This document shows, piece by piece, positions 1 through 7,650 of a DNA stretch of 64,000 bases. The DNA is from Luxibacter massiliensis. Its GTDB lineage: Bacteria; Bacillota; Clostridia; Lachnospirales; Lachnospiraceae. The notes under the pieces are model-generated. The model ran no database searches. It was not told the DNA's origin and saw only the letters and a program-made list of their open reading frames with translations. Location of the stretch: NCBI RefSeq assembly GCF_900604355.1, contig NZ_UWOE01000002.1, forward strand, positions 287,900-351,899, in the 5' to 3' direction. Position 1 is the first letter of the stretch. Each line of letters starts with the position of its first letter. The position numbers were made by a program, and so were the translations under genes.

Positions 1-1
1 G

Positions 2-823
2 CAGGTAAATATACTGGATGAGGAGCTTGCCAGGTATCCGGATGCAATTGGCATTGCAAGCATTGACGCGGATGCGTGTACTGTGCAGTTCGACCTGGCC
101 ACAGAGAATGGCATCCCGATTATTGCCTTAGATTCCGGTAATTCTTATCAGGGAATCCAGTGCACGATTAAAACGGATAATGCAGATGCGGCCAGAACAG
201 GGGCCTATAAGCTCTGTGATGAGATAGAAGATAAGGGCGGCATTCTTCTGCTTGTCCATGATTCTAAGTCTGCCTCTGGCAAAGAGCGGGAAGAAAGCTT
301 TCAGAATGAGATACAGAACAACCATCCTGAGGTGGCTGTGGTGGAGACCATATACCTGGATAGGATGGAGGAAATGAAAAAGGAAATAGCCAAGGAAAAA
401 AATGAGGCCCGGGAGGAGACTGAGAAAGGCGGCAGCAAGGCCGGAGAAGAGATAACTCCTGAGAGCCTGACAGATGAAGACGTCATAGAATATTATCTGG
501 AAAAGCATACTGATATTAAAGGATGCTTCGGCACGAATATAACAGCTACTCAGCTTGCTTTATCGGCACTAAAGCAGGCAGAGGATGAGGATGTCATTTT
601 GATGGGGTTTGATGCTGGTAAGGAACAGATGGAGGCGCTTAAGAATGGAGAGATCAAAGGCCTTGTGGTGCAGAATCCTTTTGGCATAGGGTATGCCTCT
701 GTGGTGGCAGCGGCCCGCACTATTTTACAGAGTGGGAACGAAGCGGAGGTAAACACCGGATTTATTTGGGTGACGCAGGAGAATATGGAGGAAGAGTCTA
801 TTCAGAATATGTTATATGAATAG
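2..823 (+). CDS. Sugar-type periplasmic substrate-binding protein, 5' truncated by window edge
   Basis: The frame is open from base 2, so this is the C-terminal 273 residues or so of a longer gene; a GTG at 83 is internal. The pattern (IGIASIDADA, then GIPIIALDSG, a DI..CFGTN strand, ILMGFDAGKEQ and VVQNPFGIGY) is that of type 1 periplasmic binding proteins of the ribose/LacI class, which bind a sugar or autoinducer outside the membrane for an ABC importer or a sensor kinase. A Lys/Glu-rich insert (about positions 365-450) sits between two core strands and is unusual for the family. No transporter genes follow, so the partner must lie to the left. The ligand cannot be told. Confidence 0.8.
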   Translation, partial: QVNILDEELARYPDAIGIASIDADACTVQFDLATENGIPIIALDSGNSYQGIQCTIKTDNADAARTGAYKLCDEIEDKGGILLLVHDSKSASGKEREESFQNEIQNNHPEVAVVETIYLDRMEEMKKEIAKEKNEAREETEKGGSKAGEEITPESLTDEDVIEYYLEKHTDIKGCFGTNITATQLALSALKQAEDEDVILMGFDAGKEQMEALKNGEIKGLVVQNPFGIGYASVVAAARTILQSGNEAEVNTGFIWVTQENMEEESIQNMLYE

Positions 824-1016
824 GTGGCTCTGGCAATATATGGATCCTTCAGTGGTGTGGGACAGGAAAATAAGGGCCTGGCTTTATATCACAGAAGGGT
901 CTTGTTCTATACGGGGATTGGGATGTGCCTATTCGCGGTGTAGGCAGAGTGGATAGGGTACGTATCAGATATACTCCTGAGACTGGTATTATAATAATCT
1001 ACAAGGAGAGAGAAGG

Positions 1017-1178
1017 ATGATAAAGAATATTGTGTTAATAATTGCATTAATTTGCTCTTGTATTTATTTGGTGCTGTTTTGGACATCCAACCCAAAGCTG
1101 AATGCCATTGGGGATAAGATACAGAAACCCTTTATGGCCGTCAGCCTTATACTGCTGCTGATATATATAATACTCTAA
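1017..1178 (+). CDS. Small two-helix membrane protein, 53 aa
   Basis: This short ORF starts with ATG 7-8 bases after a good AAGGAGAG site and encodes 53 residues. Residues about 3-21 and 38-53 are hydrophobic and predict two membrane helices joined by a short polar loop with NPKLNAIGDK. I do not recognise the family. It stands alone between the binding-protein gene and a terminator-like hairpin. The ribosome site and clean hydrophobic pattern support it as real; function unknown. Confidence 0.5.
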   Translation: MIKNIVLIIALICSCIYLVLFWTSNPKLNAIGDKIQKPFMAVSLILLLIYIIL

Positions 1179-1302
1179 AAATTTATGCTGCCTGCGCAGT
1201 CTTTGATTCCAGGGAAGCTTTCTGACGATTCCCAAACAAAAGGATATTAAAGAATAACTCATGTTTATCTGCTTGCGAATAAAAGAATAATACTATTAAG
1301 TT

Positions 1303-1338
1303 AGAGATACTACATAAATGTGCTGGTATCTCTTTTTT
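1303..1338 (+). terminator. Rho-independent terminator-like hairpin
   Basis: AGAGATAC at 1303-1310 pairs with GTATCTCT at 1326-1333 and a run of T follows to 1338. It would end transcripts coming from the small gene at 1017. Confidence 0.65.
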
Positions 1339-1608
1339 GTTGTCTTGAAACAACAGACTATTTCATTTCTGCTTGATTACTCTAAACTTATCGGGATATG
1401 GTTTGTCAAGGGCTTGTTGCGTGAGCAATGCTTTAGCACCCTTTACAAATCATAGGCAGATAAGTAACTTTTCAAAGGCAGAAAAACAGTAAATTTAAGG
1501 TTGCTGGTATTGTTGCAAGTATTAGAAAATGATATGATATAGATAAAAAAACTGTGAACAGAAAATTTATAGAACTAAGAAAATTAGAATTGACGAGGAG
1601 TATATTAC
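1339..1608. other. Non-coding stretch, probable mobile-element flank
   Basis: No convincing gene. The AT-rich run before 1609 has a weak promoter-like pair (TTGCAA at 1513, TATAGA at 1538, spacing 19). The text around 1370-1450 resembles, from memory, sequence next to Tn916-type element ends, but this is not firm. The GAGGAG ribosome site of the next gene lies just before 1609. Confidence 0.3.
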
Positions 1609-2403
1609 ATGAAGAAATTAGTATTGGTATCATTAAAAACGATTATCTTTTTTGTAGGCTGGGCTATATGTGCTTCAATTATACATATACCAGATACAAA
1701 AAGTGCGGTAGTCTGGAGATTTTGGGCAGAATTGATTCCATTATTATCAGTTATTGGTTTTACAATTATTTTCTGGTTAATAGATAAAAGAAAGATACGA
1801 TTACATCTGACTGAAAAACCTGTTTATAATATTGTACTGGGGTGTATCACAGGACCTATTTGGTTAGGAGTATCTGTTGGGATACTATCTTTAATAGGAG
1901 TCATACATATTGATGGCAGTAATCAAATTTCTGTACTTTGGTTATGGTTGTTTTCGGCTTTTATCAATACCGTTATGCAGGAAATGTTAGTTCGTGGTTA
2001 CTTGTATCAGATGATAAAAAATAATTACAATACAGTTGTAGCTGTTATTGTATCTACCGGATTATTTACATTTGCGCATGGTGGCGCTTTTGAGGGGGGA
2101 ATACTTCCTGTTCTAAATGTTATAACAATGAGCCTTTTCGTGACGGCGGTTTTGGAATACACGGAATCCTTAATTGCTCCGATTGTAATCCATTTTTTAT
2201 GGAATGGTGTTGGTGCAATTATTTTGGGCGGAGTATCGCTGGCAGAAGATTATCCGCATTTATTTAACATGGTAATTAGTGGAAATCCAATTCTGTCTGG
2301 TGGCAACTGTAAGATTGAAGGTAGCATAGTTGTACTGTTTATGAATTTGATTTTAATGATTGGATTCGTAATGGCAAAAAAGAAAAGGAACAGAAATTTA
2401 TAA
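1609..2403 (+). CDS. CPBP-family intramembrane metalloprotease
   Basis: A 264-residue polytopic membrane protein with about seven hydrophobic helices. The three CPBP (CAAX protease and bacteriocin-processing, Abi) motifs are visible: QE-x3-R at 124-129 (the first Glu of the usual EExxxR is Gln), FTFAH with His157, and HFLWN with His195 and Asn199. Family members cleave prenylated proteins or peptides in the membrane, or give bacteriocin self-immunity; the substrate here is unknown. The start has a GAGGAG site at a suitable distance. It lies upstream of an oriT-like region, so it is probably cargo of the decayed Tn916-like element. Confidence 0.8.
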   Translation: MKKLVLVSLKTIIFFVGWAICASIIHIPDTKSAVVWRFWAELIPLLSVIGFTIIFWLIDKRKIRLHLTEKPVYNIVLGCITGPIWLGVSVGILSLIGVIHIDGSNQISVLWLWLFSAFINTVMQEMLVRGYLYQMIKNNYNTVVAVIVSTGLFTFAHGGAFEGGILPVLNVITMSLFVTAVLEYTESLIAPIVIHFLWNGVGAIILGGVSLAEDYPHLFNMVISGNPILSGGNCKIEGSIVVLFMNLILMIGFVMAKKKRNRNL

Positions 2404-2453
2404 ATCTCAGTTCATGGAACTAAGAAATTAGAATTTGTAGAAAGGATGATTGT

Positions 2454-2930
2454 ATGGTTTGTATTGCATTAACCGTGTTTGTGTGCTTTTATTTTGCTGT
2501 TTGTGCAATATATGAAAAAAAGAAAGCAGTTGAAGAAAAATCAAGAAAAATTGCTAAGATAGTGTCAATAATTACAGTAGTTGTTCCAATTATTACAATG
2601 GTGATTTTTGTAATATTATTTTCTTTTGTACTACAAGGAAAACTAATAGAAAGGATTTCTCATTCCATAATTGTATTTTCAATGTGGATTTGTGCTTTAC
2701 AATTCTATAAATATATTGTTTCGTATTTCAAAGATAAGAGAAGCTTGGTGTTATCTATAATTGGCATGATTTTCTCTATTGGAATGGCAATATTTCTAAC
2801 ACCATTAGACAGATTTTGTAGTACAATTTATTCTCATTTTCTAGAAGTTACACTCCCACTCTCAATAGGTGTAATTGTTTTTATTTACACCATAATTTTT
2901 TTCACAGACCAAATGCTAAGAAAAAGTTAA
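2454..2930 (+). CDS. Hypothetical four-helix membrane protein
   Basis: 158 residues, AT-rich, with hydrophobic segments near residues 1-18, 37-60, 70-90, 100-118 and 133-152. A short KKK/EEK-rich stretch follows the first helix. The start has an AAAGGA site. It lies 50 bases after the CPBP protease in the same direction, so the two may be co-transcribed. The upstream leader repeats a short sequence also found before the protease gene. Family not recognised. Confidence 0.6.
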   Translation: MVCIALTVFVCFYFAVCAIYEKKKAVEEKSRKIAKIVSIITVVVPIITMVIFVILFSFVLQGKLIERISHSIIVFSMWICALQFYKYIVSYFKDKRSLVLSIIGMIFSIGMAIFLTPLDRFCSTIYSHFLEVTLPLSIGVIVFIYTIIFFTDQMLRKS

Positions 2931-2990
2931 TAACATTAAAAATATCAGTCATGTAAATCCCAGTTTATACAAAGATAAGTTTAAAGGTTG

Positions 2991-3130
2991 CAAACCGACA
3001 GAGTGATCCAGACACGGTGGCGGAAGTCCCCAAACTTCCGTCGCTGTGGCTGGTTCACTTTGGCGGTTGGGCGAGCGTTAGCGAGCCTTATAAGCCCCCG
3101 TTATCTAACAAGGGGGGCATAAAAGACAAG
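2991..3130. other. oriT-like region of a Tn916-type element
   Basis: Two strong inverted repeats lie just before a mobT gene. CGGAAGT (3021-3027) pairs with ACTTCCG (3034-3040). A run of C (3095-3099), the spacer GTTATCTAACAA and a run of G (3112-3116) closely resemble the CCCCC-TATCTAAC-GGGGG hairpin of the Tn916 transfer origin. In Tn916 oriT lies directly upstream of orf20 (mobT), the same order as here. Nicking by MobT is inferred, not shown. Confidence 0.65.
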
Positions 3131-3314
3131 AAACAATAGACGTTAGCAAGCGGAAAACGCTGTATTTATAAGGCGAAACCGCATTTTGAAGTAGTGTTAA
3201 CTCAGCAGGGGTCAGTTAACATCTGCGATTAAAAGCTGAATACTGATGTTATAAGGCAGTTGATTTTATATCGGCTGTCTTTTTTCATGCAATGAAACAG
3301 AAAGGAATGATTTA
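3131..3314. other. Leader between oriT and mobT
   Basis: Contains the inverted repeat GTTAACTcagcaggggtcAGTTAAC (about 3187-3210), a possible regulator or relaxase-accessory site, and the mobT ribosome site AAAGGAA. No gene seen. Confidence 0.3.
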
Positions 3315-4040
3315 ATGAACGATAAAACTTTTACAGAAGAACTAAAGACAAAGCGTGAAGAATACGGAATTACACAAAAAAGGCTTGCTGTTGCCTGTGG
3401 TATCAGTCGTGAATACTATAACCGCATTGAAAACGGACAGACAAATGCAAGCGAAGAACTGAAAGCAGAGATACAAAAGCAGTTGGAACGATTAAATCCA
3501 TTAGAGCCTATGTTCATACTGATTGATTATTTCCGTGTCCGTTTCCCTACCACAGAGCCGTTGACAGTGATTAAAGATATTCTGCATATCAATCCCCGAC
3601 ACATGCTCCATGAAGAATACGGACGTTACGGCTACGAAGAACAATATATTTTAGGCAATATTACCGTTCTGGTATCTTCTAACCTGTCATTGGGTGTCCT
3701 GCTGGAACTGAAAGGAAAAGGGTGCAGGCAAATGGAAGCCTACCTGCTGGCACAGCAAAGGAGCTGGTTTGATTTGATGATGGATTGCCTGACTTCTGAC
3801 GGCGCGATGAAGCGCCTTGACCTTGCGATAAATGACAGGGTCGGTGTGCTGGATATTCCCATGCTCATAGAGAAGTACCAGCGTGGGGAATGTATCTCCT
3901 ACTTTCGCAAACAAAAGCGATATGACGGAACGGACAAGAACGGTGATGATATGCCCGAAAGCACAGGCAATACAATGTATATCGGTTCAACACAAAGCGA
4001 GCTGTATTTCTGCATTTATGAAAAGGCAAAGTGGTGTTAG
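3315..4040 (+). pseudogene. MobT-type relaxase (Tn916 Orf20-like), 3' truncated by an IS
   Basis: The reading frame encodes 241 residues. The N-terminus (about 10-60) is an XRE-type helix-turn-helix (ITQKRLAVACGISREYYNRIENG). It is followed by the start of a replication-initiation-factor/rolling-circle domain (MFILIDYFRVRFPT, ILGNITVLVSSNLSLGVLLELKGKGCRQME, LDLAINDRVGVLDIP, STQSELYFCIYEK). Full MobT proteins are about 400 residues. Here homology stops at about 4030, a few bases before the left end of the IS3-family element, and the frame closes with WC-stop. The catalytic C-terminal half is gone, so it should not nick oriT. Confidence 0.8.
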
Positions 4041-4110
4041 TATATAAGTGTAGACAAAAAAAGTTGAACAACCTATACTACTAAAAGAAAGAGCAAAGGA
4101 GATGTTCAAT

Positions 4111-4389
4111 ATGGCGAAAAATCAAAAATCTTATACTCCGGAATTCAAGCAGCAGATCGTCGATCTTTACAATGCCGGAGGAACCTCCTATCCTCAACTG
4201 GAACGTGAATATGGCGTAAGTAAAAGTACTCTCAGCACTTGGGTAAAGCAATTATCACCAATCAAAATCTCAGAGGAACAAACCGTCACTCTCAAGGAGT
4301 ATAAGGCTCTTCAAAAAGAAATCCAGCGCCTTAAAATCGAGAATGAAATATTAAAAAAAGCGACCGCCATATTCGCAAAAGAACAATAG
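4111..4389 (+). CDS. IS3-family transposase OrfA
   Basis: 92 residues from the ATG at 4111, which has AAAGGAG at 4095-4101; an in-frame ATG at 4102 touches that site and is unlikely to be used. The N-terminal half is a helix-turn-helix (SYTPEFKQQIVDLYNAGG..YPQLEREYGVSKSTLSTWVKQ) that binds the IS ends. The C-terminus is a leucine-zipper-like coiled coil (LKEYKALQKEIQRLKIENEILKKA). An A-rich slippery run at 4353-4359 lies near the end, and the next ORF is in the -1 frame, so a programmed -1 frameshift making OrfAB is likely. Confidence 0.9.
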   Translation: MAKNQKSYTPEFKQQIVDLYNAGGTSYPQLEREYGVSKSTLSTWVKQLSPIKISEEQTVTLKEYKALQKEIQRLKIENEILKKATAIFAKEQ

Positions 4390-4433
4390 CTGAGATTGTT
4401 TCTTTCATCCAGCATAACCTTAAAGGTTACACG

Positions 4434-5264
4434 GTGTCACAGGTTTGCAGCGCCTTGAAGTTTCCAAGAAGCACCTATTACAAAGCTTTGGTTCGTGTAC
4501 CCTCAAACAGGCAGGAGGAATATAAGAAATTCAGCCATGAGGTGAAACAGGTTTATGATGATTCAAAACAGAGGTATGGCGCTGTTAAAATATGTCGTAT
4601 CCTCAATGGCAACGGAATACCCTGTAGTGTAAAGCGTGTCCAGAGACATATGGCCAAACAGGGACTGAGGTCTGTGGTGGTAAAAAAGTATAACCACCAG
4701 GCAAACCACGGAGTTGTTCCTGATGATAAGGCAAATATTCTGGGGCGTGATTTTGAAGCGGAAACCATTTATCAGAAATGGTGTACGGATATTACCTGCA
4801 TCCATGTGCAGGAAGAAGGCTGGACATATCTGGCTTCCGTGATGGACTTGTGCAGCCGAAAGATTATCGGATATGCCTATGGGACAACCATGACAGCTGA
4901 ACTGGCAGTGGAGGCAGTAAAAAATGCCTGCCTGAATGTCAGGAATACGCATGGAATCCTCCTCCATAGTGATTTGGGAAGTCAGTACACGAGCCAGGTA
5001 TTTGAGAGTTACCTGCACAGTCAGGGGATACGTCATTCATTCAGCCGTAAAGGGAATCCCTATGACAATGCCTGCATAGAATCTTTCCATTCTGTATTGA
5101 AAAAGGAAGAGGTCTATCTCCACACATATCAAGATATCAAAGAGGCTCGGAGAGCAATCTTTGAGTACATAGAGGGTTGGTATAACCGCAAAAGAATTCA
5201 TAGTGCCATTGGCTATATGACACCACAGCAAAAGGAGGATGAAGAATTAAAAAAATCTGCATAG
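4434..5264 (+). CDS. IS3-family transposase OrfB (DDE integrase)
   Basis: 276 residues from GTG 4434; the frame is open back to the slippery run, so the active product is probably the OrfAB fusion. The catalytic triad is intact: Asp119 in WCTDIT, Asp180 in HSDLGSQY and Glu216 in CIESFHS, a DD(35)E spacing. An HTH_21-like segment precedes it. The end motif IHSAIGYMTPQQ is typical. The enzyme cuts and joins the IS ends. The copy looks functional. Confidence 0.92.
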   Translation: MSQVCSALKFPRSTYYKALVRVPSNRQEEYKKFSHEVKQVYDDSKQRYGAVKICRILNGNGIPCSVKRVQRHMAKQGLRSVVVKKYNHQANHGVVPDDKANILGRDFEAETIYQKWCTDITCIHVQEEGWTYLASVMDLCSRKIIGYAYGTTMTAELAVEAVKNACLNVRNTHGILLHSDLGSQYTSQVFESYLHSQGIRHSFSRKGNPYDNACIESFHSVLKKEEVYLHTYQDIKEARRAIFEYIEGWYNRKRIHSAIGYMTPQQKEDEELKKSA

Positions 5265-5285
5265 CCTTTCAACTTTTTGTGCCCA

Positions 5286-5371
5286 ATGTATTTGCACCAG
5301 AGATAGACGAGAACGGCGAACGACTACAGGAAGTCGAGATATACTACCGCTTTATCGGAAAGATTGAGTAA
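5286..5371 (+). pseudogene. C-terminal scrap of a large serine recombinase
   Basis: Directly after the IS right end the frame reads ENGERLQEVEIYYRFIGKIE then TAA at 5369-5371. The ending VEIYYRFIGKI resembles the DUF4368 tail of TnpX/Tn4451-type recombinases carried by conjugative elements. Only about 25 residues remain. With the truncated mobT on the other side, the IS marks a large internal deletion of the element. Confidence 0.55.
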
Positions 5372-5416
5372 TAAAACAGAGTAATATTTTTAACTAAGGG
5401 AAACAGATTTGAGCAG

Positions 5417-6823
5417 CTAGGAAGCACGGGTGAGGGAGAAGATAAACTCTGTTCCGACTCCTTCCGTGCTGATGACATTTATATGTTCATCATGGGCAGC
5501 CAGGGCTTCCTTGACGATTGCAAGGCCCAGGCCAGTGCCCTTTTTATCTTTGCCGCGTGACAGGTCTGATTTATAAAAACGCTCCCAGATTTTGTTCAGT
5601 TCTTTGCGGGGAATTCCAATTCCTGAATCTTTGATAGAAATAAATATTTTCTCTCCACGTTCAGTTACTTCTACGACCACTGAAGATTCATTTTCACTAA
5701 ATTTCACGGCATTGTCCAGCAGATTATAAAGAACCTGCTGGATTTTTCTTTTGTCTGCAGAGACAAATACCTGGTCAGCCACGAGAAGAAGTTCAATGGA
5801 AACCCGCCTGCTTGTGCAGACGCCTTCAAAGGAGGCGGCGGTTATTTTCAGCATCTCCTGAATATCGAACTGGGTTTTATCCAGAAGCAGTTCTTTTGTA
5901 TCAAATTCATTCAGAGTCAGTAAATCCTTTGTAAGGTCAGTCAGCCTCTCGGTTTCAAATAAAATAATATCCAAATACTTTCCATGCAGTTCAGGAGGGA
6001 TGGTACCATCTGCCATTGCCTGGACATACCCCCGGATAGATGTGAGAGGAGAGCGGAAATCATGGGAGACATTAGCTACAATTTTTTTCTGGTATTCTTC
6101 CATATCTTTTAACTGGGAGGACATATAATTTAAGGACGCAGACAGATACCCCATCTCATCATGGGTATAGACAGGGATTTCATAGGTTAAGTTTCCCGAA
6201 GCGTACTGGGTGGCGGCTTCAGTGATTTGCCGCAGCGGACGGTATATAAAGAAATGGAAACCTAACAGTATGGCAAAAGACAGGACGTATATTACAGCCA
6301 CAGTGATATATACGGGGAACAGCATCTGCGTACATATTTCTTCAATGTAGGAGAGCGGTTTATGGATGAGGAGGTATCCTTTGGTATAGAACCCTTGGGT
6401 TACAGGCGCCATGACTGTTATCATGTCCTCCTCAAAATATCCATGATAGTTCCCAATAATAAATTGGTTGCTGCCAATCTCAGCAGGGTCAAACTCCTGA
6501 ATGGCCTCGGGAGCCTTTGTGCCGTCCAGATTGGCGGAAGTAATCAATGTACCGTTAGATTCTACAAACCAGAGGGATGAATTTAAGTATAAGTTCATGG
6601 CGCTTAACTGGGAATGGACTGCCCAGGATGAAGCCTCCCCGAGAAAATAAGAGGGAAGATAATCGGTGGCAATCAGATTGGCCTCTTTGTACAGGTTTTG
6701 AGAATCACTTTTTTCCAGCCGGTTCAGTATGAGCTGGCTGGATAAGATCCCAACAGTAAAAAAACTGAGAAATCCGAAAATTATATATATTATAATAAAT
6801 TTTAAGTACAGAGTACTCTTCAT
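5417..6823 (-). CDS. Sensor histidine kinase (HAMP, HisKA, HATPase)
   Basis: 468 residues. TM1 is about 7-29, an extracellular sensor region about 30-169, TM2 about 171-193, HAMP about 194-247. The phospho-accepting His254 lies in VSHDFRSPLTSIRGY. The ATPase part has the N box NLLDNAVKFS, G1 DSGIGIP and G2 GTGLGLAI. It autophosphorylates and passes phosphate to the response regulator 27 bases upstream in the same operon. The start has an AAGGAAG site. The stimulus cannot be read from the sequence; envelope-stress or antibiotic sensors have this layout. Confidence 0.93.
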   Translation of the reverse strand: MKSTLYLKFIIIYIIFGFLSFFTVGILSSQLILNRLEKSDSQNLYKEANLIATDYLPSYFLGEASSWAVHSQLSAMNLYLNSSLWFVESNGTLITSANLDGTKAPEAIQEFDPAEIGSNQFIIGNYHGYFEEDMITVMAPVTQGFYTKGYLLIHKPLSYIEEICTQMLFPVYITVAVIYVLSFAILLGFHFFIYRPLRQITEAATQYASGNLTYEIPVYTHDEMGYLSASLNYMSSQLKDMEEYQKKIVANVSHDFRSPLTSIRGYVQAMADGTIPPELHGKYLDIILFETERLTDLTKDLLTLNEFDTKELLLDKTQFDIQEMLKITAASFEGVCTSRRVSIELLLVADQVFVSADKRKIQQVLYNLLDNAVKFSENESSVVVEVTERGEKIFISIKDSGIGIPRKELNKIWERFYKSDLSRGKDKKGTGLGLAIVKEALAAHDEHINVISTEGVGTEFIFSLTRAS

Positions 6824-6850
6824 GCCGCACTTCCTTATAGATGAAAATAG

Positions 6851-7552
<702 letters not shown>

Positions 7553-7572
7553 AAACTAGCCTCCTTGGATGT

Positions 7573-7612
7573 AAAGGGGACAGTCCCTTTTGCAAAAGGG
7601 ACTGTCCCCTTT
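7573..7612. repeat. Perfect 40-bp palindrome between mutS2 and the regulator gene
   Basis: The 20-base left arm, AAAGGGGACAGTCCCTTTTG, is followed at once by its exact reverse complement. Each arm is itself partly palindromic (GGGACAGTCCC), so several hairpins can form. It lies between mutS2 (ends at 7651, reading leftwards) and the regulator start at 7552. It may act as a terminator for mutS2, or be a mobile palindrome; a related GGGGAC element is at 35404. Confidence 0.85.
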
Positions 7613-7650
7613 GAGCTCCGTTTTCTGATAATTCTGACAATAATAAATTC

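Larger units (their letters stand above)
4049..5285 (+). mobile_element. IS3-family insertion sequence, about 1.24 kb
   Basis: Imperfect terminal inverted repeats are visible: the left end begins TGTAGACAAAAAAAGTTGAA and the right end, read on the other strand, begins TGGGCACAAAAAGTTGAA. Between them are the two overlapping-frame ORFs typical of IS3. No target duplication is seen: the flanks are ATAAG and ATGTA, and the genes on each side are different broken genes (mobT and a serine recombinase). This suggests a deletion next to the IS or recombination between two copies. Confidence 0.85.

Noticed and set aside
1554..1787. Plus-strand frame overlapping the CPBP gene start
   Set aside because: No ribosome site, and the CPBP frame over the same bases has clear family motifs.
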